In this document: piece after piece, positions 11,401 to 20,420 of the stretch
Layout: each line of letters opens with the position of its first letter
How positions within the stretch are numbered: the stretch's first letter is position 1
Assembly (NCBI RefSeq): GCF_036711975.1
Contig: NC_091976.1
Location: forward strand, 13,268,001 to 13,332,000
DNA: 64,000 nt
DNA from: Onthophagus taurus
Lineage: Eukaryota > Arthropoda > Insecta > Coleoptera > Scarabaeidae
Direction: 5' to 3'
Position numbers and translations under genes: made by a program
The notes under the pieces: model-generated
Database searches by the model: none
Told to the model about the DNA's origin: nothing
The model's input: the letters and a program-made list of their open reading frames with translations, nothing else

Positions 11401-13371
11401 ATGTTTACTCATATCATAATAAACCGGAGGAAGCAAAGAATTGTATGAAGAAAATGCAAGAATTAGAACCTGATCGTGCAATTGATGACTCAAAAATACT
11501 TCGATACTCACTTTGTTTAATTAAATCCGATCAATTCGATAAAGCAATTGAAGTATTAACCGACCCAAATTTAAAACGACGAAATGAACAAAAATCTGTT
11601 GGTTATAATGGACTATGCTGGACGATTTTAAATCATCTCGCCGAAGCTGGACAAGCCGAAAAGTTACAAAAACTTTTTAACGTTTTGCATCAAAATAATT
11701 ACATTGAAGTTAATAATATTTTATTGGGATCTTTAGTTAAAGTACATATTATTAATAAAGATCTTGATAAAGCGTTGGAAGCTTTCGAATGGTGCGCTTC
11801 ACAATTTAAAGCCACACCATGGAAAGGTGAATTAACTTGCCAATTAATCCAAATTGAAGACGCCGAAAGATTACAAAGAGTCACCGATTTAAGTACATCA
11901 GTTCACGGAGAAATCAACAGTTTATATGATTTAGTTTTTGCTTTCGTTGAATGTGGTCGAATTCGTCAAGCGAGAAAAATTTTAGAAACCCCCGGATTAC
12001 AAAACAGACCTCAAAAAATTCAAAACGTTTGTGAAAGATACCAAGTTGAAGGGTTAGTTAAACCATTGGAAGGGTTAAAAGATGCAACTAAAGATTTGAG
12101 TCACATCGATCGATCTAATATTTACTATCAACTTCTTTTAAGTTATATAAAACAAGAGGAAACCGAAAAAGCTATTGGGTTATGGACCCAAATGCAAGAA
12201 GAAGACATTTTAGCATCAGATAAATTTTTACATGTCCTTGGAAATTATTTAAAACAAAAAAATTTAAATGTACCTTTTGCTATACCTCAACAAGAAGAAA
12301 CAAATGTTGTTAAACAGGAAAGAACTTCAACAACCTCTGTTACTAAACGGATTAAAAAGGATGTTATTAATTTTCGACAACAAATTAATTCAGGAAATGT
12401 AACTGAAGCTTTTAACATTTATAAGCAAACGAAAGAATCTCTTTCTCTTAACGATTTATCAGCTTTGTTAGAGAAATTGGTGCAACAAGATCATTTATCA
12501 GATGCCAATAAACTATGTATGGATATGTTGGAAAAACAACAAATTCCTTTACCAAGAGTATTTCGTTATTTTCTAAATAAGTTGGCCGGAAATGGTGAGG
12601 TGGAAACTTTGGAGAAAATTGGCTCCAAACTTGATCAAGAGATGAAAAAGATTGTATCTTTAGATAACAGGATTTGTCATGCGAATTTAGTTGCGGGAAA
12701 AGCTGAGGATTATTTGAATATGTTAGAGAAGGAAATTGATCAAGCAACTCCGGAGAGTTTAGCGCAAATTTCTGAGAAATTTCCTAGAGGTGGAGCTGTC
12801 GGAATTTTGGAAAAACATCCAGAACTAACAGAAAAATGTAAGTTTTTTTTTAATTTTTCCAATTACATCCATTATTTTTTTTTTATAAATTTTAGATGAA
12901 CAAATAGCACAAAAATATTCCAAACATAAAATTATAGCACCTTATAACGTTCTTTGGGCACAGTACTTTATAAAAGGTAATGATGAGAAAGCTGAACAAA
13001 TTTGGAAAGATTATTTACAAGGCGCCCCAAGAATAATGTTCCAAAGAGTAGTTCAGGCAGCTAGAGATAATCAAGATGTAGTATTAATTAAAAAATTAAT
13101 TGATCACTTAAAAACGAGCAAAGTAACGGAAGGAGCTTTAGGGAATGCATACAGTTGTCTTTTGGATGTGGTGGTTGCGAAAGGAGATAAAGATGAAGTG
13201 ATATCGACGTTTGAGGCAACTGTTAAAGAAATTCCGATTGAATCGATAAATAGAACAGCTGTTTTGAGGGTAAAAGATATTTATACAAGTCAAGAAAAGC
13301 CGTTTATTCATAAAATACCTTTGAAAAGTAAAGGTAATATTAGTAGTTCACAAGAAGACCAAAAACGATAA
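2302..13371 (+). CDS. LRPPRC: LRPPRC / bicoid stability factor, mitochondrial PPR protein (whole gene)
   Basis: Four exons: 2302-2438, 2533-3063, 9944-12837 and 12896-13371 (stop TAA). All introns are GT-AG and all junctions keep frame, giving 1345 aa, close to the usual ~1400 aa of animal LRPPRC and Drosophila bsf. The N-terminus MASILRSSKFARYIAGFARN is basic, hydroxylated and amphipathic, as expected of a mitochondrial presequence. Exon 2 carries the family-specific block ATQAVAQHDQNLERRLRSLD and SQSLLVIRCCGNLVPEE. Tandem PPR motifs follow, such as NRVTYQRLISRYCQIGDIEG and PSADTYTTLLCGYAAKGDM. The family binds mitochondrial mRNAs in the matrix, usually with SLIRP, and stabilises and helps polyadenylate them. 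That role is inferred from the family. Intron 2 is inflated to 6.9 kb by a Tigger element. The start chosen is the only ATG that gives the presequence in frame with exon 2. Confidence 0.93.
2533..3063 (+). CDS. LRPPRC: LRPPRC exon 2 (first PPR motifs)
   Basis: The acceptor is TTACTAG at 2526-2532 and the donor is GG before GTAAGT at 3064. The exon encodes the conserved N-terminal region and the first three PPR-type helical pairs. It ends in phase 2. The next base of the message is T 9944, making GGT. Confidence 0.9.
3300..3430. repeat. AT-rich palindromic repeats
   Basis: Multiple copies of TATAGTTAAAGT and its complement TTAACTATATTTAA occur in both orientations, producing a low-complexity AT-rich hairpin region within the Tigger element. 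Confidence 0.5.
3776..5915 (-). mobile_element. piggyBac-like transposon with palindromic ACCGGTCC ends
   Basis: The element is bounded by paired GC-rich palindromic motifs. On the left are GCGTTACCGGTCC (3779) and GTCCTCGAGGACCGGTAA (3831). On the right are GCGTTACCGGTCC (5707) and GGTCCCCAAGGACCGGTAAC (5887). These frame a piggyBac transposase reading on the minus strand. No clean TTAA pair at the extreme ends was found, so the exact boundaries are uncertain. Confidence 0.6.
4110..5684 (-). pseudogene. piggyBac transposase (PGBD-like), frameshifted but nearly full length
   Basis: The product is split over frames. The N-terminal part (5684-5280) is rich in Ser and Asp, as is usual for this family. 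Then 5259-4891 contains VIDESMIPFLGR, the first catalytic Asp. Then 4981-4247 contains HYLYADNFYSSLGLAKSLF, the second Asp, and KKGVDLSDQMSSYH, the third. A Cys-rich tail (SYCNDCPGQPGMC) lies in yet another frame at about 4160-4110 and corresponds to the cross-brace zinc finger. All the catalytic Asp residues are visible, but at least two frame changes separate the pieces, so this copy is inactive as it stands. Confidence 0.85.
5930..6275 (-). pseudogene. Tigger/pogo DDE transposase fragment
   Basis: Translated on the minus strand, about 110 codons read in one frame with a single stop. The hallmark MDQGVIAPFKAYYLR is followed by LKCVNNVKSAWNEVS and LNGVWRNLPPALMHDF, the C-terminal half of Tigger-type (DDE_1, jerky-like) transposases. 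Its family matches the terminal repeats at 3092 and 9903, so it is probably the remnant of the transposase of that element. Confidence 0.75.
6309..6400. repeat. Inverted repeat, left copy (partner 9408-9490)
   Basis: About 80 bases centred on AACCATGCTACTATAGAAGT recur in reverse orientation at 9408-9490. Both copies lie inside the Tigger element, 3 kb apart, and may be the ends of another inserted element or a duplicated segment. Confidence 0.6.
6717..6850 (+). pseudogene. mariner-like transposase fragment
   Basis: The plus strand reads MWFQQDGCPAHYACPVRD and then, after a frameshift, PERWIERIGSI. This is the second-Asp (QQDG.P.H) region of mariner-type transposases that end WIGR..PI.WPPRSPDL. 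Only about 45 codons remain. Confidence 0.65.
7097..8375. mobile_element. Foldback/MITE with ~450 bp inverted arms
   Basis: The left arm 7097-7560 and right arm 7960-8300 are inverted copies. Both contain CTTCAAAAATGGCG, TATGTTTAACTCATAATAGG and TTTGACAAAGATTGCAAAGC (or its complement). The right end finishes with ACACCCTGTATA, a common end of TA-inserting insect elements. The left arm lacks that end and is truncated. The short open frames here (for example 8828-8490 on minus) have no recognisable protein features. Confidence 0.7.
8376..9943. other. Intron sequence without recognisable gene
   Basis: The remainder of the Tigger-filled intron of LRPPRC. It holds the right copy of the 80-bp inverted repeat at 9408-9490, a pair of CTCATTACAGCA repeats at 9290-9330, and the Tigger right terminal repeat near 9840-9903. 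No coding signal was seen. Confidence 0.5.
9944..12837 (+). CDS. LRPPRC: LRPPRC exon 3 (main PPR exon)
   Basis: 2894 nt encoding most of the helical-repeat array. The exon starts at T 9944 after an AATTTAG acceptor and ends at GAAAAAT before GTAAGT (12838). The open frame runs on past the donor into intron 3 to a stop at 12899, but the true splice joins T 12837 to AT at 12896 and restores the frame. No internal stops were seen, so the gene appears functional. Confidence 0.93.
12896..13371 (+). CDS. LRPPRC: LRPPRC exon 4 (C-terminal exon)
   Basis: 476 nt after a 58-bp intron. It encodes the C-terminal helical repeats, starting YEQIAQKYSKHKIIAPYNVL and ending in a basic Ser-rich tail, with stop TAA at 13369-13371. 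Confidence 0.92.
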
Positions 13372-13423
13372 ATAATTTGAATATTAGTTTAAGTTAGATT
13401 GTAAATGTTATTTTATAATTAAA

Positions 13424-13429
13424 AATAAA
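13424..13429 (+). terminator. Poly(A) signal of LRPPRC
   Basis: AATAAA 53 bases after the LRPPRC stop codon, in an A-rich context. It is the first good polyadenylation hexamer downstream. Confidence 0.6.
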
Positions 13430-13577
13430 AACTTATTTGAAAGTCGAAAAAGGATATGTTTTGAAATAATTAACAATAATTTTAGGGAAAGGATGATCTA
13501 AACTGATGTCATGTTTAGATTGCACCATTTTTTTTTACTTATAATCGTCTACTGAAAGCAGCGCGCGCAGCTTTAGG

Positions 13578-13856
13578 CCTTCTGCACACGGATCTGCTCA
13601 TCATAGACGCGTATTAAACACGATTGTAAGGAAGCGTACGGTTCAGTGCATGTCACGTATTTCTAAACGAAAATCTGCAGATGACGATGCAGCGTCGCGA
13701 TTTCGTCCACCACAGACCTTCTGCACACGGAGCTGGTCATCATAGACGCGTATTAGACACGATTGTAGGAAGACGTACGCTTCATTGCATCTCACGTGTT
13801 TTTAAATGAAAACCTGCACATGGCGACGCATCGTCGCGATCTGGTTTGAACATGCA
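13578..13856. repeat. Two-copy tandem repeat, period 139 bp, GC-rich
   Basis: Two diverged copies begin with CCTTCTGCACACGGA at 13578 and 13717, and both contain TCATCATAGACGCGTATTA and CGTCGCGAT. The GC content is clearly above that of the surroundings. The origin is unknown. It may be a terminal array of a DNA transposon. Confidence 0.7.
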
Positions 13857-14351
13857 AGCTGCATAGCGGCCGGCGTACAGCAGTGTTGGTCGCTTAGCGT
13901 AGAGGTAACGCCGTATAAATAAAATAATAAGTCAAAATGGAAGATAAAAGCGATCAAACGGTGAAATTTGTTTAGTTAATTGAAAATTATCAGTGTTTAT
14001 ATAATCATACATTAGCTGAACACTAGAAAAGATGCACCGGAGGAATAAACGGCAACAAAGCCATCATATCCTGTTTTTTAAACTCCCCTATAGGTCTTAT
14101 GTTAGTATAAAGTTTAACGTACGGTACGTTCTTTAAAGAAATAGGCCTTCCCTTTCTGCCAGTTGGCTTTATATGCTTAGGACATCAAACTCTATCATGA
14201 CCTCTAATGTTTCCTTATACATTATTTTATAAGGACTCCCTTTCTGTATTCTAATCCACTGAATTTTCAACCAGTTTATACGTTTATTTTCAATATTGAT
14301 TTTTCTGTTACTAACATTCCTGTTTAAATTTTCAGTAGAAAAAAAACATGT
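13857..14351. other. Intergenic, nothing recognised
   Basis: AT-rich sequence between the tandem repeat and the transposon-like reading frames on the minus strand. No coding, RNA or repeat signal was identified. Confidence 0.4.
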
Positions 14352-15808
14352 TTATTCATTGTACTTATTATAAATTTTTTTTTTATTTCTACTATTTGTC
14401 ATAATTTCATACCAGTTTTCTGGAACGTAGATGACTTTTCCTTTTGCTGCAAGCTCTACACTGCCAAAATCAGAATCGTTAGGCAAAAACGATTGGCCCG
14501 GTACCAAAAACTTCTGGTCTATGACCTCGATGTTAGTTTCATCACTTTGAATAAATCTCATTAATGCCAAACACATATGAATGTTTCGATTTTGTCCTCC
14601 GCATGTATCGCTGTAAACAGTGACTTTCTTTTTATTGTTAGCATAAACTTTTAAGTGCTTTAATAGGCATGACGATATTTCTTGTGAGCCTCTTCCGGCA
14701 ACTGTCTCATTCCATACGTAGAAAAACCCGGAATCCTTTGCAAAATCATGAACCCCAAAATTGTAGCAGTAAAGATTTCTTTTGTAATAAGCATCAGAAA
14801 CCGTTAAAACTGGGAATAGTAAGGATTTTTGCAAATCTATACTACAGCATAACATTCTTGATTGATTTTAACAATTTCAGCGTCATCTTTCATACAACTT
14901 CTAGCTAACTCAGCTTTCTTCAGATGAAATTCATGATCTCTATCGAGTACCGTCTTATCTTCCTGATTCAAATCTGGGTTAGATATTTTAATTTTGTAAA
15001 TATCACACCTTTTACATGTATCCTTTTTCGGGCTATAGAAGTGTAAGTTGAATTTCGTATTGAAGATATACCGATAAAAATGTTCCTTGACTGGCTGCCT
15101 CTGGTTTTCATAGCATTTTTCGGCGTACAGCGCATACATTTTCGCAGGCTCAATGATTGGCATAAATATTTTTTGTTTGGGTTGTGTTTCCTTGTGTAAT
15201 GACTCTCGTATGAAGGAAATGACTGGATATGCTGCATAACGTAAGTTTTATCGTCTTCTGATATTTTCCGTTTAGGACAGCCTTTTAAGCCTCTTAGGTC
15301 ATCTCCTGGAGTCTGACCATCGAGTGTTTTTCTTAAAGCTCGGGAAACTCTTCCCTCAGACACGTTAAACGTGCCAAGAAAATATTTCTTGGAAACCACA
15401 ACTGATAAATTATTGTTTGGTTTTAAATTATATTGAAATGAAGCACTCCTCATAATGGCTCCTTCCTTTCTTGGCCTTCTTTGCTTCACTGAATTTTTAC
15501 TTACTAAACCACATAAAAATGTATTTTGTCTTTTGAAATTTCCCATTTTCCAAAAAGCTTCAAACAACGACTTTCGCTCTACTGGCGTCATTTTGTCATT
15601 ACAGTTCCTTTTGTAGGAACAGAAAGCATCTTGAAATGTTTTTTACCCATCTTTGTAACGTATCGTTGCCCAAAATTTCGTGCTTGCTTCGCAATGTTTT
15701 GTTTGTGTAGGGAAGGATTTCGAATTCTTTTCCTACTTTTAGTTTTATTAGAATGTTCCATTTTTGTCGTTTCCTCTTCGTCTTCCGAACTAGACGAATA
15801 GGGTACAA
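14352..15808 (-). pseudogene. Unassigned transposon-type protein with SDTCGGQNRN motif, frameshifted
   Basis: Four overlapping minus-strand frames (15808-15599, 15591-14968, 15163-14837, 14855-14352) form one protein of roughly 480 aa in N-to-C order. Visible features are a basic start (RKTKRKRQ), FLCGLVSKNSVKQRRP, a DTCKRCDIYK Cys pair, CSIDLQKSLLFPVL, then VTVYSDTCGGQNRNIHM and PGQSFLPNDSDFG. The spaced Asp residues (IDLQK, YSDTCGG, NDSDF) are reminiscent of a DDE/DDD nuclease fold. Proteins of this look are common in insect genomes as multicopy uncharacterised genes. I cannot name the superfamily. Frame changes indicate a decayed copy. Confidence 0.6.
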
Positions 15809-16139
15809 TCCTTAATGAAAGAAAAGTATTAACACCGTTGTTAGGTATCTGTCAATAATTGTAGAAATATCACTGAAAATTGTTGTGAGTAATTAACATA
15901 ATATTTGCGTAACAATGTTTGACTTATGTCGTTGTCATTCTCAACAAATGTCAAGTATTGTAACAAAATGAATATTCGTGTTGCTCATAGAGGTGAATTT
16001 CGACACAAATTGACTAAAGCGCATTTCATTCTAAATAAACCTATACCTAAGGATTGTAAATACGGACTTAACTCAATTTTTAAAATTTTATGACTTATGC
16101 CACTTTCATTCTCACCGGCTCATATGTATATTCATTTTA
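15809..16139. other. Spacer with repeated GACTTATGYCR motif
   Basis: No gene. The sequence GACTTATGTCGTTGTCATTC at 15922 recurs as GACTTATGCCACTTTCATTC near 16090, suggesting a short direct repeat, possibly part of a transposon end. Confidence 0.35.
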
Positions 16140-17035
16140 ACATTTTATAAACAATAATTCCATTGCCATGGTAAAGCTACATTTGGTGATAAAAAATAAT
16201 TAGTTAAGTAATAGTTTCGGAGACTTTGAGGTGCGGAAGTTTCATTGATATTTATATTTTCAATATCTGGCAAGTTTCTCGGATTTTGCGGATTCTTCTG
16301 TATTACAGGAACTGCGTATAATGTGCCATCTTTTTTTCTAATGAAATTGTGTAAAACGCATGCACATTGTATTATTGATATATATTCTATTCTATAGGTG
16401 TCAAAAAATTTGAAATTTTTGGGTCATCATTCCAAAAGCACATTCTATTGTTTTTCTTCCACGACTATGTCTAATTGAAAATTCGCATTTTATTGTTAAT
16501 ATTTCTTTCCGGATATGGTCTCATAATATTTTGTCTCAAAGGAAATGCGTTATGAGCTGCAAAATAATATGGAACTTATTCCCACTTTCGTCGTTTGGAA
16601 GTTTTGTCGAAGATGGCAAAGTATTATTGTTCTCCAACCAACGACCAAATGTGGAAACCCGAAAGATGCCTCCATCACTATTTCGGCTAGCATATCCGCA
16701 TTCTATTGTTGTGAACAGACCTTCAGCAACAGCCAAACAAAACAACAGAATGATAATTTTTATAATTAACGTTGGTGGATCCGGAAATTGGATATTTCTG
16801 AATACGGATATGTTTACCGTTAATTGCTCCTAAACAGTTTGGTAACTGCCATAACTCAGAAAATCTACTTGCTACTTGTTTCCATTTTTCTGTATTAGGT
16901 AACGACATATATGGCTCCTTCAACACATTCCATATCGCTTTTGTAGTTTGTTCTACAATACTTCCCACGGTACGTTCATCTCTTTGAAAATATAAAGATA
17001 GAGCAGTAAATGTACATCCAGTATTTAAAACAAAA
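16140..17035 (-). pseudogene. PIF/Harbinger transposase, C-terminal part, broken
   Basis: On the minus strand, 17035-16723 reads QRDERTVGSIVEQTTKAIW, WKQVASRFSELWQLPNCLGA, INGKHIRIQ and NYKNYHSVVLFGCC. These are the GxIDGxH-type catalytic region and flank of Harbinger (HARBI1-like) transposases. The next frame, 16745-16536, gives GGIFRVSTFGRWLE. About 16535-16350 gives FPLRQNIMRPYP with later frame damage. The copy is inactive. Missing pieces of the N-terminal half lie at 17730-18464 in the same orientation, but it is not certain they belong to the same insertion. Confidence 0.8.
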
Positions 17036-17358
17036 AAATAGTTGTATATATTATATGAAAAGCACGCTACATTTGCTTATAAACACGTGAAGTTTTTATA
17101 GCGGCAGATTGTAAAGACAAATGGAAAAACATTCAGCATTTAGAAAAACCCGGAAACATTTCGCTGGAAGAAAGTGAAATAGTGACAGAGACCGACGAAA
17201 ACAATCCTGAACCTCAGTTAAGTAATACTAATACTATATATATAATATAGTAATAGTAATACTATACTTCTTCTATAATTAACAACTGTTAACGCAGCAA
17301 GAGCAATCTATCTCCCTCGCCGATTAGTATTGCGTCGTCTTCAGCTTCCAGTATTTAT

Positions 17359-17592
17359 ATTGTGATTATCCATGTTGCAAGGTAATTAAATTTAATGAAA
17401 AACAAAATAAGTAACCTCTTACTTGCAAATTTATTAGATTTACTTCGATACTAGTTTCGAGGTGTTACCTCATCTTCAGTCGAAAACTACAAAATTTATT
17501 TAAGATTAGAAAAATGAAAATTTTTCATAAATTTTTCTAGTATCGAAGTAAATCTAATAAATTTGCAAGTAAGAGGTTACTTATTTTGTTTT
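17359..17592 (-). mobile_element. Short Penelope-like insertion with inverted arms and 11-bp TSD
   Basis: Flanked by CCAGTATTTAT at 17348-17358 and 17593-17603. The arms at about 17400-17455 and 17537-17592 are inverted copies (AACAAAATAAGTAACCTCTT and its complement). Between them, on the minus strand, is a hammerhead-like core. The inverted-arm layout and variable-length target duplication fit the inverted pLTR ends of Penelope-like elements. Confidence 0.7.
17444..17484 (-). ncRNA. Hammerhead-ribozyme-like motif A
   Basis: Minus strand, 5' to 3': stem I UUCGA, core CUGAAGA (fits CUGANGA), one extra U, stem II GAGG with loop UAACA and CCUC, then GAA, self-complementary ACUAGU as stem III, A at the cleavage position, and stem I partner UCGAA. 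All stems pair perfectly. The extra base before stem II differs from the textbook form and could weaken cleavage. A loop-less palindromic stem III implies action as a dimer. Confidence 0.6.
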
Positions 17593-17603
17593 CCAGTATT
17601 TAT

Positions 17604-18464
17604 GACACCACGGCTGAATACACAATTCATAATTTGGAAAGTTTACCTGCTTGTAGTAGTAATATAAATGACCAAAATAATTTTCTTTAAAAATTAAATA
17701 TATAACTTGTATTATTGTTTTTATGCTTACCTTAGCGTTATCAAAATTCTCGCTTCTGCATTAACACATTCACGCATGTTAGTATATTATTTTTGAATGG
17801 TGGGACCTACAATTAACACAAGTTCTTTAACCCTTTGTGTCCCGACGGTACTTTAAAGTACCAGTGGTTTTAAACACTCATTTTAAATCATTTTAAAAAG
17901 CATTGAGCTTTAATTTAAAATAGGTCTCATTCCTGAATTAGAATAAACACGGCTTCCAGGAATTTTTAAATTAGCATCTTTTTTGACATTTTTAGGTTAT
18001 ACGAAAATGTAAGTTTATACATATATAAATAAATATTCAAATGTATTAATAGCTAAAGCAAGTGTTACTTATTTTCTAACGTAATAAAAAATGTATTATT
18101 TTTATATTGGCAATAAAAGTTTTTGTTTACTGCAACATCATTGCAATGGAGGGATTGCATATTTTGCTAAAATTGATTCCAAAAGCCTTTACTGAGTGTA
18201 TTTTGACAGCGTTTTAATTCTGTCACAAAGTTGCAAAATTTTTGACTTCTTGGGACACAAAGGGTTCAATGTATTTTTAGACATTCTGTAGAAGCTTTGA
18301 AATGTAGAGTCGTCTACTAATAGCTCTTTGGCAACAATAAATAGTCTCTTGTCGATATTTTTGCGAATATAAGGATGCACCCAAAATTTTCTCTTATATT
18401 TCTGTTTTCTCTTACGAGAACGAAGATAATTTAACAAAAGTAGATCCTCTTCATCACTTGACAT
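17604..18464 (-). pseudogene. Harbinger transposase N-terminal part, split by a MITE
   Basis: The minus frame 18464-18265 encodes MSSDEEDLLLLNYLRS, KRKFWVHPYIRKN and DDSTFQSFYRMSKNT, the N-terminal region of HARBI1-like proteins. It is cut by a 434-bp insertion (17831-18264) and continues at 17826 with KELVLIVGPTIQK and then NMRECVNAEAR up to about 17730. Reading across the duplicated target restores the frame exactly. A GTAAGC after LITLR may be a donor. The region between 17604 and 17730 is not assigned. Confidence 0.7.
17831..18264. mobile_element. 434-bp MITE with CCCTTTGTGTCCC ends, TTAA target
   Basis: The terminal inverted repeats are CCCTTTGTGTCCC (17831) and GGGACACAAAGGG (18252-18264). 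The left flank is TTAA (17827-17830). The right flank is TTCA, one base changed. TTAA targets and CCC ends mark piggyBac-type non-autonomous elements. It sits in the coding sequence of a Harbinger transposase. Confidence 0.85.
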
Positions 18465-18853
18465 ATTGGCTAGTACTGAATAAAATACGTTTTAAGATCG
18501 GTTCGTTTGCAGATCTTTAGGCGAGTGCGGGAAGTTAGTCCCCCATTTCTTGATTTTGAAATTTTTTATTGTTGTTCTAGATTGTTCTAGAGTTGTTCTA
18601 CATTGTTCCAAAGCGGCAAATCGAAAAAATAAAAACTCCGCGAGAAAACCGAAAAAACAGGTTTTTTGACTAGCCCTCCATTTTTGGAAAAATCAAATTT
18701 TGTTTGTTGTTCTGGGTTGTTCTAGTTATTGTTCTAGAAAATCAAAATTATGGGTTACAGCATTACGAAATTATAACTAAAAATAGGTTTGGCCGCCGAA
18801 ATGTCTAGTTGATTGCTGTGACCATAGTTTTTCTATTATCAATTCCATATTAC
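18465..18853. repeat. TTGTTCTAG short-motif cluster
   Basis: Between about 18570 and 18745 the motif TTGTTCTAG or a close variant occurs about seven times without regular spacing. No gene was seen in the interval. Confidence 0.5.
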
Positions 18854-19230
18854 AAATACACCTATACCCCGATTTACACGGTAGATACGTTCCTGAGAAA
18901 AACGTGTAAATCCAAAATTAAAAAATCGTAAATCGAAAAGCTTGCAGAAAATGCATAATTTTGCTATTTAACAGTTGTGATTTTTTTCAATATTTTTAGG
19001 TGTACACAGAAATAAAAATAAAATGCATTGACAGGTTAAAATATGTAATATATTTTAAGTCAGCACATAAGCTCGGGATTCCCCGTGAGATGTGTACACA
19101 GCGCACGTCTTCGATCACAGTAGCATTTAGTAGAGTGCGATAAAAAGAAAAAAAAAACTTATTTGGAAAACCGTGTAAAAGCGTAAACGTGTAAAACAAA
19201 TACCGTGTAAATCGGGGGATAGGTGTATTT
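18854..19230. mobile_element. 377-bp Tigger-like MITE
   Basis: The ends are AAATACACCTATACCCCGAT at 18854 and its near-perfect reverse complement ending at 19230, about 30 bp of inverted repeat. Internal GATTTACACGG and GTGTAAA motifs resemble Tigger/pogo subterminal sequence. It interrupts a Harbinger coding relic that resumes at 19231. Confidence 0.75.
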
Positions 19231-19755
19231 CAAAATTCAAATATGGGACAAAGTCTCAGAGAAGGTAACTTTAATATGCCCCCACCAAAATCGCTACCTG
19301 ATGGAAATAATTTACCACACGTTATCGTGGGAGACGAAGCGTTCCCACTGTGCACATACTTAATGAGGCCGTATTCACGAGATGATGTAAAAGGAAATGA
19401 AGAAAAGAAGATTTTTAAATATCGATTAAGCCGCGCAAGAAACACGGTAGAAAATGCTTTTGGATTATTAGTAAGAAAATTTAAATTATTTGAACATAAA
19501 CTAGATATGCCTGCAACAACTATCCTAGCAATATGTGCTTTACATAATTTTTTAAGAGAAGACATATGTTACTTGTCGAAAAATGATCATGTAAGGCTGA
19601 GTGACATGTGTGGATTAAAGAACATGAGGGGAGCTAGAGAAAACATAAGGACCATGGCTTTAGCAGTCAGAAATACATTCAAGGATTATTTTTGTTCAGA
19701 AGTTGGATCAGTGGAATGGCAGCGTCGAAGAGTTCGAGAAGGAAAATTACATTGA
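19231..19755 (+). pseudogene. PIF/Harbinger transposase, C-terminal third
   Basis: The open frame encodes LPHVIVGDEAFPL (a catalytic Asp in the GDxAFPL motif), then YLMRPYSRDD, IFKYRLSRARNTVENAFGLL with the catalytic Glu, and a C-terminal ICALHNFLR segment. This is the final third of a HARBI1-like transposase. It is intact locally but lacks its N-terminal two thirds. It differs in orientation from the Harbinger pieces at 16-18 kb and belongs to another copy. Confidence 0.85.
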
Positions 19756-20420
19756 TATACAGAGAAGCCAGAAAACTACCGACGAATGTCGCGTTATTAC
19801 GATCTTGACTTTCTATGTGAAATAAGATTAGATGTAAATACAAAAATAAAAAAGTTTATAACTAAAATAACATTAGTTTATCATATACAATCGCATACTC
19901 AAATTCTGTTCCCGTCAGAAACAAGATGGTGAACTAAAACCTACTACCGTTTACAGTTAATAAATGAACGTACCAGGTAATTTCATAATGTTGCCAATCT
20001 CCTCCCAAATATTATCTCGTCGCTGTTGATTACTATAATTATGATGTTTCAAATTATATAATTCCTCATAATTTTGTACAAGAGAAATAAGGGTACTTTT
20101 CATCTTGATAAAGTCAACTTACGTTGAAGTTGACTTACTTGACGTTATCAGAATCGCTCTGTACGCATCGAACGTAGTGATTCTGATGACGTCATACGCA
20201 TTCATATATTGAATTCGTACATCCACAGCATTTTATTAAAATGCGGCTGTACGGTGCTGATAGGTGTGCGGTACTACATAAGATATCATATAAAAAATTC
20301 TAAAATTCGTTTCGTGCGTCGCGTGCGACTATGTGTGCGTTCACCTTAAAACGAACAATGCCCATTCTGAGGCAAAAAACAATAAGTGATTATTTTCAAA
20401 AAAATAATGTTTGTTATCAT
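19756..20420. other. Intergenic with hairpins
   Basis: No gene. There is a hairpin GTCAACTTACGTTGAAGTTGAC-type sequence at about 20116-20137 and an inverted pair around GATTCTGATGACGTCATACGC near 20200. Short TE fragments are likely. Confidence 0.4.

Larger units (their letters stand above)
17098..17695 (+). pseudogene. Harbinger accessory MADF-type protein, interrupted
   Basis: The plus strand reads DCKDKWKNIQHLEKPG from 17106, the end of a MADF/Myb-like DNA-binding domain, preceded by a CAG acceptor. PIF/Harbinger elements usually encode such a second protein. Further on, ASSSASSIYDTTAEYT reads through only if the 234-bp insertion at 17359-17592 is ignored. The 11-bp duplication CCAGTATTTAT on both sides allows this. 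The N-terminal part of the domain is not visible here. Confidence 0.55.
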
